The notes under the pieces: model-generated | What the model was told of the DNA's origin: nothing | What the model saw: the letters and a program-made list of their open reading frames with translations, nothing else | The model's database searches: none | Assembly: GCA_013396995.1 (NCBI GenBank) | Contig: VWZP01010280.1 | Coordinates: 405,115 to 469,114 of the forward strand | Length of the DNA: 64,000 nt | Source: Dicaeum eximium | Lineage: Eukaryota; Chordata; Aves; Passeriformes; Dicaeidae | Direction: 5' to 3' | Shown: one piece after another, positions 1 to 12,478 of the stretch | Layout of the letters: every line of letters begins with the position of its first letter | How positions within the stretch are numbered: position 1 is the stretch's first letter | Translations under genes and position numbers: made by a program

Positions 1-3000
1 TAAAAGTTCTTATCAGAAAAATCTCACTGCAGCTCAAAGCTCTTGGATTTCTTCATCTCTGGTTAATAGTGCTTCTCCAATAATTCATAATTTATTCCAC
101 AATGGCTCCATTTTGCTTAACCACTACTTTCGCTCATCAAACAGATAGAAACACTCAGTCTCTTGGCTCACAAAACCCTCCAGATGCATGATATCATTGG
201 CTATGGACTATCAAGGAAAACAATTATTGCCTTTTTCTCAAGAATCCCGTTTCCAAGGCTGCACTAGCCCAGTCAGGCAAATGAACCAGCACATCTCAGC
301 TGATGATGTGAAATCCTTTGACTCATCAGCAAGAATGATGGTATTTAAATACTCATCCCTCCAGCAATTTCCCTCCTTTCCCTATCCCCATAAAAGATTT
401 ATGTTCTCAGCCTTGGCCTACCAGCAGCACCTGTTGTGCATATGGAGGACCAAAAAAAAACCTGGAGCTACCTCCAAAGAGCCAGAGAAAGGACTAGACT
501 TGCTTCTTCATTGGCAGGGCTGTAAGAAAAGCTGGCTCACTCCCCAGAGCTGCAGAATAACCTCTTTAACAGCTTCTGAGCACAACACACCACTGCCAAA
601 GCCTGAAAGGCAGCAGGTTGGTGCTTCAGTAACTCCAATGGTACTAAGGATCGAGGGGATTTCTTTCAGCCTAAGAGTAACAAAATTCCATGAATATTTT
701 TCAACTGCTCTTGTTTATAATAAAAAGGCTTTGTGTCTATAGGACTGTCTGCTTGAACTACCCAGCTACCCTGAGCTACACTTTGTTCTAGGAAAAAGAA
801 CACTTGTTGGAATTATATGTAACTACACACTGTCAAAAAGGTCACAAGAAGCAGCACCCCTCTTTCAACCCATAGCTGTAGATTTTGACTACTGGAATGA
901 GGGATGCTGCAGAGAGATTGGTGGTAAAAGACTCATAGCATATGCATTGAGTAAACTGGGTTCTGGACATTAACTTCTTTTCTTCCTGTAGAATGTTACC
1001 ATGGAGAATTTGAGAACTTCACCATTTGTGTAGGATTTTGAATGTTGTTAGGCTGGGTACACCAACACCCACTGTTACATGGCAATTAATCTCAAGTGAG
1101 CTTTTGATCCAAAACTCCTGAGACATGTCAATACCTTGCTTTAGGTTACACACTTCCCATGTAATCAGTTGTATCCAGGAATCCCAATGAGAAACATGGC
1201 AGTCCTACTTTCCAGCCAGAGAACTGGGAGCTGAATAAGTGAGCTAGCCTTCTCTTCATGCCAAAAATGAACTGTGCAATGAAGCAGTGGGGTGCAGTGC
1301 CTGAAGAGAGGCACCGTTAAAATCCTGTGGCACTTTTCTCAAGGGAAGCAATAGTCCCACTAACAAGGCCACATGCCAATTTAGAGAATTAAATTCTGCC
1401 TACCCAAACTCCTCTTGTTTCATGTGGGTACAGTGCTCTTCACGTCCTACATAAGAAGTTTGGAAAGGGTCTCCTGGAGCCCTGAGACCCATTCTCTCCT
1501 GCTGCTGGCAGCCTACAATATCCCCCCTTTCACAGACTGGTCAAGCTCCCTCCAAAGAATAATTTGTTTTAGCCATAATTGGAAGTCGATCCAGAAGCAG
1601 TTAGAAACTTGCTGCTCCAAACAGAGGACTGCTGATATGCACTGTTAAACACTGGCTATGCTCCATCCCAGAGGCGGCTGCGTTTCAAGAGCTGGCCAAG
1701 CAGAGGGCCAACCCCAAGTGCCAAAGCACTGGGAAATCCAGGAAGAAAAGGGGACGATCCTATGGGCTAGTTGTAATGGCAGAAATCATGCAGAGGGTCA
1801 TGGGGCAGGTTGGAGAAGCACCTTGCTCTTCACATGCCCTTGTCCTTCAGAAATGCTGAGCATCCAGGAGGCCTCATAATGGGACATGTCACTCCTCCCC
1901 CTTTCCCCCCATGGGAAAGGGGGAGGGATTTGTTACAACTAGGTGAAAACTAAGCTAAAGTTTCTCCTTTTTCCCTGATTTGCTTTTTGCTGCCCCATTA
2001 TTTAAAGGGAAAAATCTCCTCTCCTCCACTGTTGGAAACTTGCAGCAGCTTGGAAACCCACCACAGTGCCTGGGGAGATGGGCTTGCCTTCAGGAAGGAA
2101 AGCTTGAGGACCAAACCAAGGGATGCACTTCACCACAGCCATCAGCAAGGTGGCTGGTGTGAGATGTCCTGCTGGTGTGCTGCTACTGCCAGCTGCCACA
2201 GCTTGGGATTTCTAGGCTCCTATATAATTTTATTGACTCCAGCCTAGCCTCATTTACTTCATCTCATTAACTATTCCCCTAGAAATCATTATTCTTGCGC
2301 TTATGAAACAACAGTCCCCATGTCTTGCTAGATTTAGTGATACAATGCAAAGAGCTGGGCAGGATTTGGCCATCACCCCAACCATGCCTAGCTGAACAGA
2401 CCCTCCTTTGCACATGGCATTTCTGAACAGAGCCCAACAATTTGTGTTTTCCCAAAGACAGGATGATCAGGAAGATGCTGTAAAGCGGTCTTTTTTCCTA
2501 CAAAGTGCACTTCCACAACGTGTAGAGATGGGACTTGAAAACATACTTCCCTAGGTATGTCCTCACATGTCCTGAGCACTGCTGAATGCCTGCCAGGATC
2601 CCTCTTTCCTTCTCATCAGTTTAGGCCTTTGTTTTCTCTCTGTGCAGATGTCAGTGGCCCAGGACAATTGAAAAAGGTGTTTGCAGCCTTCTAATGGATT
2701 GACATCCCAGGCTGTTTTGAGGTTATTATTGCATATTAGCCCAGGTTCTTTGTGAACTCCTGCAAGTGACTGAACTCAAATCTCCTGTTACCCACAAGAT
2801 CCTTGAAGGACCTCAGCACAATTAAAATGTAGCTTTAGCTAAGTACAACAATGATAAGCTTGAAAACCAAGCTTATTTGGGCCTAAAAGGTAAAAAAATG
2901 CAACCAGGCAGAAGTTTCTACAACCCAAAATCAGGACTCAAAAATAAAAGTTATTGACTGTCTTTAACTTCTATTTGTTTCAGCAGCGAGTGCTGCAACC

Positions 3001-6000
3001 ACTCACTGTCTGCCATGGTCAGACTTCTGAGTAGAAATACACAGTTTGCTTCTGCTCTACGCAGCTAATTTCAGGTAAAACCAGTAGGACTGGTGTCCAA
3101 ATCCTCAAGGAAGAGAGGCAGGCTGCATGCAGTAACAGAGAAAGGCAAAACAGATGAAGGTTTTTCCGCTACAGAAGACACGAGATCAATAAAACGCTCA
3201 GTAAGACACGCATCCCACAGGAAAACAGTGGTAATGTGATGTTTCAAAAGTTAAAAGCATGTTAGAATTTGTTGCTGGAATACAGTCAAACTGCAAATAT
3301 GCCTCTTCTATAAATAGCAAACAGCAACAATAGCTGAGGTCTCCAAGTGATTTATTAGCAGTATTCTGAATAGATGAACACTAAAATAAGTTACTAATTT
3401 ACTAAAATCTTGTCAAGGAGACTCTGCTTCAGTAAACCCTTTTATCCTGGAGCTTGTCTAAATGGGGACACTCAGGCGAGCTAATCAGAATTGACCACAG
3501 ATGGGAATGTAAAGTGAATGAGATAATTGCATTGCAGAGTGGACAATCACTCTCACTCACAGTTAAAGAATTAACATCTGCTGAGGGCCCTTTGTGGATG
3601 AGCCCTCAACACTGATCCCTAGCCAAGGATAATTTTAAGATTAGTGTGTTGAAAAGGAAATATTAATATGATCTGAACTGTGGGAGGGAAGAGAGCCTTT
3701 TATGCATGCTAGTAAAATTAGCATTCCTGTCTGAGCATGAAGCTGAAAGAGTTTATTTCTGCATCTTGTTTACTTAGATCAGATTATGTTTGGCTGGTGA
3801 ATGCAGTTCTGATTTCCCTTGCAATAATGTAGCTGAAGGGTTACACCCTGAAAAACAACGAAAATACTCAGCATTTGTAGCATTTTTGTATGATTCAGGC
3901 TAAAACTTGGCCATGCCTTTCTCTTAAAACACTGGTGATATGGTGATACAAGGCTAACATTTAGAGGTTTCTGCCTATGCTAAACAAACTGCTGTTGTGA
4001 AACAATTAATTCACTATATTAAGCATAGGAAAAGTCTATAATGATCTCTCTGCATGCAGCTGATCCAAAATTATTCCCTGATGTGGGAATGCGTCCCCTT
4101 CACAATGTTGTAAATCCAACTTCTCAAATAAGCAGATGCTTGAAGCTCGCTGGAAACCCAGGTTGGCTGTACCAAGGTTGGGATGCCAGGGCAGGAGGTG
4201 GGCACCTACCATCTGCCTCCTTTACTGTTCCCTGCTGAGGTGAGGCTCAGTTGGTTTGTTTGGCTTCTGTACACCTGCAGAGAAACCACTGACTGCTTTG
4301 CTGGTTATTGAAACAGTGGTTCTTCCTTGCATGAGGTCAGACTGCAGCCAGGCTGCCCTGGTATGGGGCTCAGCTCAGCAGAGCCCCTGAGGTCTCTGGG
4401 CACATGCTGACCTGTGAACTCAGGCTTACCTCCACCAAGAAAACCATTTAGACCAAACCCAGGGCATTTTAGTGCAGTGTTCCTGACATCAGTACAGCCT
4501 TCAACCTCTTTGCTTGGCAGTTCTGCCCAGATTTGTCCTTTCCTTCCTAATCCCCCCACTGGGCCATTGATCCTCCATCTCTTGCCTGCCTTGGGCTGGA
4601 GCCGCATCCACATCAGAGATAACCATGTCTGGTGGACTTGCAGCATTAGGGACAGGTAGCAAAGAAGAGCAGGGACCTGCCAAGCTTCTGATGAGGTGAT
4701 TCTACCCATCAAAAGAACATCCAAGTGCTACACATGGCGTGTGACAAAATTACCTTGTCTGGTTCCCACTGCTGAGGTGGCACCCAGTGGAGGTGACTGC
4801 AGCATGGAGCTGCCTTCCAAAAGTATCACTCTCCCAGTGCTCTCCAGCACCCCAGCCCCACCACTGCATTGGCAAGCCCAGAGCCACACTGCTACAGAAG
4901 GATGAAAGGCGTCTCCCAGAACCATTTCAGCATTTCTGAGGTCTGGGTCTTTAAAGTGAACCTAGAGGCTTGGCAACTTGTTTTCTACACTATCATAAAT
5001 CTCCTCAAGATCAACATCATGGCAAATTCTGATGAGGGAGGATTTTTGTCTTAAGACTTGAAGTAGGCACCTAAGGAATGTCTCATGATGATGAGGGAAG
5101 AATGCAAAAAGTCTGATCTTCCCTTTTAATAAAAAGTGAAGCAGATACACCTTTGACCCAAATTAAGATGGGTGATATATTGAAAAAAGGCCCTAAGCCC
5201 CTGAGTACTGTGGGGTCCTGCACACTGCTGCCCTGAGTCAGGGCTTGCAGGCACTGTAACAATCAGCAGAAATGACAGAAAGGTCTGTCCTTTACAGAGG
5301 GTAAAACCAGAAACTACCAGCCCAACAAGCCATAGGTCCCTGCCAAACTCCAGTGATATTCGAGGTGAGTCACCAGCACCTGAGGCCTCACCTGAGACAA
5401 ACTGCTCATCCAAGGGGATAGACAGCAGTCAGTGAGCTGCCAGCAGCATGCAGAGAAACCCCAGCATCCTGCAAAATGCTGCAAGCCCTTAACACCGTGC
5501 CCAGAAATGCACATGTGGTGTTGAAATGTCTGAAGTGTGAGAAAGCAGTATACAGACAGTGTGACACATGGTTTTCATCACGGGTTACAGTTGTTACATC
5601 ACTGCTAAAAAAACTCTAAAAGGTTAAAAACGAAATCCAGTGGCACTCACAGATTTTGTAGTTGTGCTTTAAAGAAGATGAGTAATACCCTTCAGAGTAA
5701 TGACTAATAGCCTTCAGAGGTGGACATTTTGGATGACTGCATACTTGAAACCACTGTTTCAAGTGAAATTACTGTTTCCATATGTCTGAAATTAGGTGCT
5801 ACCAAAGTGGGAGTAAAGCACAACATAACTCCAAACAGAACACAAAACTCTGATGTTTCTTTAGGTCAGATACGTGTTGCTATTGGCAGCTACTAGTAAT
5901 TGCTGGAATGCAGCACACAGTAATAAATTAAATGTGATATTTGCTAAGCATGCAGGCTTGCCATCTGGAGCGCTGCTGCTATTACTTTGCAGGTTAAAAG

Positions 6001-6376
6001 TGGTGTTTAAGTGCAGGAAACTGAAGTGTGCCATGTGAGCAAAATCTTCTAAGCTCCAGCCCCTTGGATGCAATATTTGTTTAAAATTTGGAGTAATTAA
6101 ATGCTCTTGACTTTTATAGCTTCTTTGCAATAACACAGACTAAAGTGATGCCAAAAGAAGAGGTCCCACAGCAGCAAGCTCAGTACATAGCCTCTCTTTG
6201 CACCATGCTACTGCAGATGCATCAAACACCACCAAATTACTTTTCTTCTTAAGACAAGCATTGGTTTCTACACACAAGACCTTGATTCTACTCTCCCCAG
6301 ATTGCACCAGCCCAGAGAGGAGCTTGCCTGAGGTTGGGATTTGTACAGGCAGATTCTCCAGGCACAGCCCCCATCT

Positions 6377-6483
6377 TGTGTGCAGGGACAGCACCATCCT
6401 GATGTGCAGTGACAGCACCATCCTGATGTGCAGTGACAGCACCATCCTGTGTGCAGGGACAGCATCCTGATGTGCAGTGACCA
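6377..6483. repeat. 24-bp tandem repeat (minisatellite), about 4.5 copies
   Basis: Units built on TGATGTGCAGTGACAGCACC follow each other from 6377. The second and third units (6400-6423 and 6424-6447) are identical. The first and fourth share a variant (TGTGTGCAGGGACAGCA), and the fourth is shortened by 4 bases. The last is partial. The alternation of two variant types suggests expansion by unequal exchange. It creates repeated open frames on both strands that should not be taken as genes. Confidence 0.9.
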
Positions 6484-6814
6484 CAATGAACACTGCACCA
6501 GGATGCTAGTGACACAGGAGCCAATACCAGTGAGGCAAATACTGCCTTGTAAGATGCCCTGGTTTCTCATCCCTGAGTAAAAGTCCCTGGAAAGCTAAAA
6601 AAGGAGCATGCAAGTCATATACCCAAGAGAAGTCCCACTGGCTGGCCTAAGAGCTGTGGATTTCTCCCTGCCCTCCATCACAGGCTGGCATGACTTTATG
6701 GTTCAGGTGGTGGGACACAGAGGCTGGCACAAGTACTGAGGGCCTGAGAAGTTCCCAGTGGTGTATCTACATCCTTCCCTTTGCAGGTCTTACTTTGTAG
6801 TTAGCCCTGATTCA

Positions 6815-7125
6815 GAACCACAGGATTATTTGGCTGGAAAAAGACCTTCAAAGATAACTGAGACATATTTCAGTAGGTCAGGTTGCTCAAAGCCCCATCC
6901 AATCTGGCCTTGAATGCTTCCAAGGATGAGCCATCCACAACTTCTCTGGGCAAGCTGTTTCAGTGCCTCATGACCCTCATAACAAAAAAATGTCTTATGT
7001 CCAATTTAAATCAATTTCAGTATAAAACTGTTGCCCCTTGTCCTGCCAGAAAAGGCCATGCTGAAAAGCCTTTTCCACCTTTCTCGTAAGCCCCTTTATA
7101 TATTGCACTCTGAAAGGAAGTTTAG
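6815..7125 (-). mobile_element. CR1 LINE fragment, minus orientation
   Basis: Read on the plus strand, this starts with a degraded copy of the reversed CR1 3' tail (CCACAGGATTATTTGGCTGG). It continues with the familiar reversed 3'-end segment: AAAGACCTTCAAAGAT, then CCCCATCCAATCTGGCCTTG, and later GTTGCCCCTTGTCCTGCC. The copy is 5'-truncated, as most avian CR1 copies are, and well diverged, implying an old insertion in the NTN4 intron. The far boundary near 7125 is approximate. Confidence 0.85.
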
Positions 7126-7640
7126 GCAGCTTTTTGGGGGCACAAGCAAAGGGTGGCAGGAAAAGAAAGAGAGCACTTTTTCTCACCAGCCATTGTAATC
7201 AAAATTATATTTTGATTTAAAATGCAATTATATAGTCACTCCAGATCTGTCTGACAGGTCTGGAGATCCTTGTTTCTTAGCTGATGTGAGTATGGAACAG
7301 CTTTTCCTACAGCAGGACATTGGCTGCCTCCTGAGACACAGCTAACAGATGCACTTAGTGAAAAAACAGCTCTCAGTATTTCTGCAGAGAGCGGCTTCCT
7401 AGCCAGAGCATCGCTAGAGGTGACCACAAATGATTGCAAAGGGGTCTGAATACACAATTTTTCTCAACATGAGTCTGGTCTCCAAGGATCGGGCTTTCAC
7501 CTCAAAACCAGTTCTCAGCAGAAATTACGATGATTTAAGTGATCTCCTGATTCACTAACCAGATTTTATTCTTTCTCTGTGTTAGGCCAGAGGGAAATTT
7601 TGAGTTAGATCAGGCTTTCAGGCAAGTCCATTAAATTGTG

Positions 7641-7656
7641 CCACTAGAGGGAGCAG
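7641..7656 (+). promoter_or_regulatory. Candidate CTCF binding site
   Basis: The sequence CCACTAGAGGGAGCAG closely follows the vertebrate CTCF core pattern (CCA-C/T-NAG-G-GGGC/A). It sits at the left end of a short CpG-rich patch (about 7640-7750) inside otherwise AT-rich intron. The motif reads in the plus orientation. Occupancy cannot be judged from sequence alone. Confidence 0.5.
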
Positions 7657-8474
7657 CCTGTGAAGTCCGGAGCTGGTCACCGGGGATGCGGCCCCGCGAG
7701 TGGGGGGACACAGGAGGGCGGCCCCACGGCCGCGGCTCCCAGACTGGGACAAATAGCGCTGGGGGACAGAATTGCACATTGGGAAGAGTATTATTGGTAG
7801 CGCCTCCAAACGCATCACTTGTTATCTGCTCTTTCTGATATTGAAAATCATCCGACTTTTCATGTATATTTTTCTTCTTAGCAAATATGATGGGGTTTTT
7901 TTCTTCCTTCTTTTCAAGTTCTTTTCACACAAGTGTGCACAGGAAAAAAGAAGACAAGGTATAAGTTTTAAAATTTCCTGGCTAACCTGGTTTATGGGAA
8001 CCATACTTCAGTGTGGTTTGATTCAGCTACTTTGGTTGGTTACATGCCTACTTCTCAGCGATGGCAGTCATTATTAAAAGTCAATCTGGTGATTATGAAT
8101 TTTAACATAGTTGCATTTTGTCAGACTGATTTGCATCACCCTAAAACCACACGACTGCACGATCTGGAGAAAGCTGTCTGGAGCGACGTTCCCTTTAGCA
8201 GCACGTGCCTTGGCTGCAGTTGTGCAGCACGGCTCACCAGGTGAAGGGAAAGGAATCTTTTGGAAAAGAGAGGGACTACGAACGCAGCAAAGCAAGAGGC
8301 AGGGCGGTGCCTACATCACCTAGGAACGAATTACGTTAATTCACCTTGTGAAATACACGCGATGACAAGAGATGCCGGGGTAGTGAAATACGAAGCGCAA
8401 ACAGGGGTGCAGAGGTTGCAGAGAGAAAGGGGGCTGGAGCAGGGCCCTTCTCGTCCCAAGGCAGGCAGACTTAC

Positions 8475-9004
8475 CTCTCCTCCAGTGCAGGGGAAGGGGC
8501 TCGAATATCTGGAAGTGCAAATGGCTCCTCTCTGCCTCACATCATCCTCCAGCCCGAAGGTGGCCGAACAGTTAGCAGCAAAGTATTTGTAAGGCTTCCA
8601 CGTCTCGCCGAAGTCCTGGGAGCGCTCCAGCACCATGGCAGCCGGCCTGGGCGACTTGAAGACCACGATCAAGTGAGTGAAGTAGAAGGCGGCTTCCAGG
8701 TCCAGGCGGATGGTCTCGCGGGGCGCATCCCGGGCCGCCTGCCACCAGGTGCGGGGCATGCGGAACGGGGAGTCGGCCATGGCGGCGGGGGGGTGCGCCA
8801 GCCCCGCGTGGGCCCCGCTGCAGCGGCCGCATGAGGGGCGCCGGCAGCGCCGCTGCGCGTCCTCGCTGTAGCTGCAGAAGGGCTCGGGGGCCCGGCGGCC
8901 GCAGGACGTGTCGGTGCGCAGCGCCCGCCCGTGCGCCAGGTTGCCCATCCGAGGGTTGCAGGCCTTGTCGCAGGGACTGCTGGCTGCCGCCGCGCCGCCC
9001 AGAC
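8475..9004 (-). CDS. NTN4: Netrin-4, exon 2 (start of the laminin N-terminal domain)
   Basis: Netrin-4 is a secreted, laminin-related basement-membrane protein that binds laminin gamma chains and affects axon growth and vessel formation. This 530-base exon on the minus strand encodes about 177 residues of the laminin N-terminal (LN) domain. Recognisable blocks in order are CDKACNPRMGNLAHGR, AMADSPFRMPRTWWQ, FYFTHLIVVFKSPRPAAMVL, SQDFGETWKPYKYFA, NCSATFGLEDDV and GAICTSRYSSPFPCTGGE. These match netrin-4 rather than netrins 1-3, in particular CNPRMGNL and the SPFPCTGGE end. The acceptor is a pyrimidine-rich tract ending in CCGCAG just before 9004; the donor is GTAAGT starting at 8474. The exon begins in phase 1 and ends on a codon boundary. 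It is very GC- and CpG-rich, with many Ala and Arg replacements in the first half, so antisense and shifted frames stay open by chance. Confidence 0.95.
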
Positions 9005-9130
9005 CTGCGGGGCAGAGAGCGGGGGCTGCAGGCGGCTCCTGAGGTGGGAGCGCCGCACCCCGTGGGAGCAGACGCGTCCCGCCGGAACCGCGCGCCGCTG
9101 GTACCCACCGGGCCCTGGAGGGGCTGTGGG
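8580..9130. other. CpG-rich segment over NTN4 exon 2
   Basis: CpG density is high across exon 2 and the first bases of intron 1, in sharp contrast to the AT-rich intron on either side. The density partly reflects GC-biased third codon positions, which is common in avian genes. It may also act as an internal CpG island. No separate promoter elements were recognised. Confidence 0.6.
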
Positions 9131-12100
9131 ACACTGTGGCACTGCTGCGCAGCTCTCCCCTCTGTGGGGCTCAGGGCGTCTATAAAAGCGAAAGAAGCCA
9201 CACCCAAACCTTTCAAGGTTTCTCCGCACTTGGGAAAATCCCTGTCTACCAGGAGATGCAGCGCAGGCAGCGGGCAGGGGGAGAGATGAGGACACCCCGC
9301 CCTCCCGCCCCGGGGCACCGGAGCAAGGCAGAGGCTTCAGGGCCATGCCAACCATGCCAACCCGAGGCTTCCAAAAGGATCCAGGTGGCCCTGGGGAAGT
9401 GGAGAAAAGCAGAAGAAAGGCAAGCTGTCGCCAAGCGTGCTGCCACGAGGCCAGGAGACTGCCACGGGGACAGCACTGCTGCAACCCAGCCCACGGTGCA
9501 GCACATCAGGTGTTGGGGTGTGAGAGCCAACAGGAATATCACCTGCCAGCAAGGACCTCAAGTCTTCGACCCCTTTCTCACCACTCCATCCCTACCCCAA
9601 ATTTTCCCACAACCAGAAACTGCTGCTGACACCAGTGTTTAATTGTAGCACCACTTAAGTTTGGAAAGGCTGTTGCTGGTGTGTGTAAATGGAAGAAGAA
9701 AAAAAAAATTTTGGTTGAAATTGTACTGGCAAGCTGCCGCACAGCTGAGGCTCTGTGGTTTTTGTTCAAGCTTTTCTGGAAGTCGTGTCAATTTTATAAT
9801 CCACAGTTACAGAGTCAGAGAAAAATAAAATCACCATAGGCTTTACTGTGAAACCATGTAACTCACATGTAATCAATGTAACTCTTGGTGCAGGAATGCT
9901 TGATTTGGGGGCTCTCCAATTTTTTATTAATAAATGTAAGAGTAGGTCAAAGCAGTATTTGGTGAATTGTTTAACACAAAAAATCTCTGTTGACTTGGAT
10001 GTGTGCAGGTCAAAGCATCTGAGGTGCATAATGTCTTCTTTATCACCAGGCCAGTCATACACAGTCAGCTTTGTGCACCAATTAATGTCTTCTTCTTGGC
10101 ATTTTTGTTATGTCTGAAGGTCATTTCAGTTTAGCATCCAATAAATCCTTTATCTGGGGCTTATTCAGCTTTTGCCTACAGTGTCATAGCTGCAATTAAG
10201 CTATATTATGCACTAGCAGTGCTAAGCCGTCCAAGCCTGACAGCATCCCCCACTTCTCCTGCTCCTCAAGAAGCACACTGCATGGAAAACATTTTTTCCC
10301 ACCAAAGCTCTATATGGCTTTTCTACAGTGTTTCCTCAGCACAGCTGTGGATCACTGCTTGCTATGCACCCAGTAAAACCTCTGAACCCAGTCTCTGGAT
10401 TTCACTGGGTAAGCAGTCTTGGGAATTTTTAGTGAACAAGAAATGCTCAGTCAAGTTAGCTTCCTACAGTATGCTGGTAAAGCTGTGCTGGAGATGACCT
10501 ATAGTAACTGTGCAGAATATGTTTGCTCTAGAAAAGTAAACAAATAGAACTGTAAGGTCAATGTAATATCACTTACAACTCCCAAACATCCTTTTCAAAG
10601 CGTTGTATAAACATTAACTAACCCACGTAGCTCTCCTGAGGGGTAGGTAAGTTAAGTGCTATTATCATATTATCAGTTAGGCTAGCCAGTAGTTGGCCTA
10701 ATTTATGTCTTTGGCTGCTTTCCTGGATTCTTTGGCTACGTGTAACGCCGTGCAGTTGGCCGCTACACACATAGATGAACATTTACTGCGGTTCCTTCCC
10801 TCAGTTGTGGGATTGCAAAGCAGATTTGGGAAGTAGTAGGAAGAGCAGGGCTCAGTCAGCACCATCAGACAGGTTGAGATTACTGTTTGTGTTCATCAAG
10901 TCCTTTTGTTTTTTGCACACCAGACTGCTGCCTCCAGGAATGCAGTGGAGGAGGACCTGGTCAATGGGAGGTTTCCCCTGACTGCAGTTGGTGGTAGGGC
11001 TGTCGTAGATGGCCCTAGGGCAGGGACAAGGCTCTGCCTGAGCCCAGCTGGGAGGGGTTGGCTACAAAATCCCATGTCAGACCTGGGAGCTGAGAGTATT
11101 TGATTGCTCCCAGCTCGGGGTGTGCTCCAGCCCTGGTCATGCACAGTCACTGACTGCTGCTGTCTTCAGCCAGGCATTGAGGGTCCCTTCCTCACCCGGG
11201 ATCAGATCTGGGGCAAGGGACCTTGGCTTCAGCAGGATTTGAGAAATGCTGCTGGCACACAGACGTGGGTCCCAGGGGCAGAAAGGGGGGAGAGGAAACC
11301 CCCTTTGAAAGGGTGTTTGTTTTCACTTGAATTGGAAAAGAGTTGCATGACCGATGCAGAGCACTTCATGTTATGAAAAGTGACAGCTTTCTAGTGTAAC
11401 ACTGGCTGCCACAGGAATTCAGTAAAAGGACAAATTGAGAGCATAGAGATTTCTGTGCTGGCAGTCACAAGTTTCCAACTGCTCTGCAACAGCACTGGAA
11501 AAGGTGCTTTTCCTTACGGCACTTAATGCATCTGCCCAACTAAATCTTCCCATTCTATCTACTGTACATGCCACCGGACTGGGATCTTCAGTAATGAGTA
11601 AGAGTATGCAGCAAATACCATGACTCACCTGGGAAAACATCCATGGAAAATCATATGCTTCCTGCTTAAGCATTTTAGCAACACATGCCTTGTGATGTTT
11701 CGTTTATATCTTGTGCCTGATTAAATGTTTGTTTCCCATCAGAGTTTTTTTCTTCTTCTTAAAAAAGAAATTTGGCATTCGGCTTGCACCCGGCCGAGGA
11801 AGCGTTACGCAAACTGTTTATGCCCGAGTGTGTCTGCTGCGGGACCCCGCTGCGGGCAGCCCTGAGCGCGAAGTGTTTACGCTGCGGGAAGGGGCTCTGG
11901 AAACCCTGCCCGCCCTCCTCCGCACCCCGACGGCTCCGGGCACCGCCGCCCAAAGCGCCCCGGAGCCCGCAGCGCCCCGCCGCTGCCACCCGCAGCTCTC
12001 CGCAGCAGAGTCCCGCTCCCGAGGCATCCCCCGAAGCCCCTGCCCGAGCCCACCCGGCCTCGCCGCCCCGCCGGAGGCTCCGCGGGCAGGGGCGGCCCCG

Positions 12101-12478
12101 CGCAGCGCAGCGCGGCCGGACCCCTCTTTGTCTGCGGCGCGGGGCGCGGAGGGGACGCGCATCCCGGCCGCTGCCTTTCCCCCCCCATCCGCGCACACCG
12201 CGTACCGACGCGCACCTCATGCGCGGACACACGCGCGCCCAGCCCGTGCGCACATATACGCGTACGCGTACGTGCATGTGTGCGGACACGTGCGTACAGA
12301 GACCCACGCGTGCGTGCACAGCGCGCACACGCCCGTGCGGTTCCCCGCCGCGTACCCCGCGCACACGGGCGCGGACGCTCCGGCACACGCGCGGATCCGC
12401 ACACGCACACGCGGCGCGTATCTACCTCGCACGCCCGCGGCGGACGGAGAACGCCGAGCGCGGCCGGTCACGACCCAC
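9005..12478 (-). other. NTN4: NTN4 intron 1
   Basis: This is the interval between the proposed exon 1 donor (minus-strand GTGGGT beginning at 12478) and the exon 2 acceptor just above 9004, about 3.5 kb. Both ends are GC-rich; the middle (about 9.6-11.7 kb) is ordinary AT-richer intronic sequence with no recognised repeat or exon. The part next to exon 1 holds the alternating purine/pyrimidine tract described separately. Confidence 0.75.
12245..12320. other. Alternating purine/pyrimidine (Z-DNA-prone) tract
   Basis: From 12245 to 12284, 40 consecutive bases alternate strictly pyrimidine-purine, mostly CG, CA/TG and TA steps (for example ACGCGTACGCGTACGTGCA). Further alternating stretches follow at about 12286-12298 and 12306-12320. 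Such sequence readily adopts left-handed Z-DNA under negative supercoiling. It lies in intron 1 about 160-235 bases downstream of the proposed NTN4 exon 1 donor, inside the CpG island. Confidence 0.85.

Larger units (their letters stand above)
1..8474 (-). other. NTN4: NTN4 intron 2 (partial)
   Basis: This stretch lies downstream of NTN4 exon 2 on the minus strand. The consensus donor (GTAAGT on the minus strand) begins at 8474. I looked on the minus strand for the next netrin-4 exon, which should continue the laminin N-terminal domain and then enter the cysteine-rich LE repeats, and found nothing resembling it. The whole stretch is therefore read as intron, and it continues beyond the left edge. 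It contains a 24-bp minisatellite near 6.4 kb, one CR1 fragment near 6.8-7.1 kb, and a GC-rich patch with a CTCF-like site near 7.64-7.75 kb. The many short open frames here look like chance frames. Confidence 0.8.

Noticed and set aside
1..8300. Possible NTN4 exon 3 on the minus strand
   Set aside because: No frame shows the rest of the LN domain or the Cys-rich LE repeats, so the exon must lie beyond the left edge.
8572..9484. Long shifted and antisense frames over NTN4 exon 2
   Set aside because: They overlap a well-recognised exon and are Arg/Ala/Pro-rich shadows of it.
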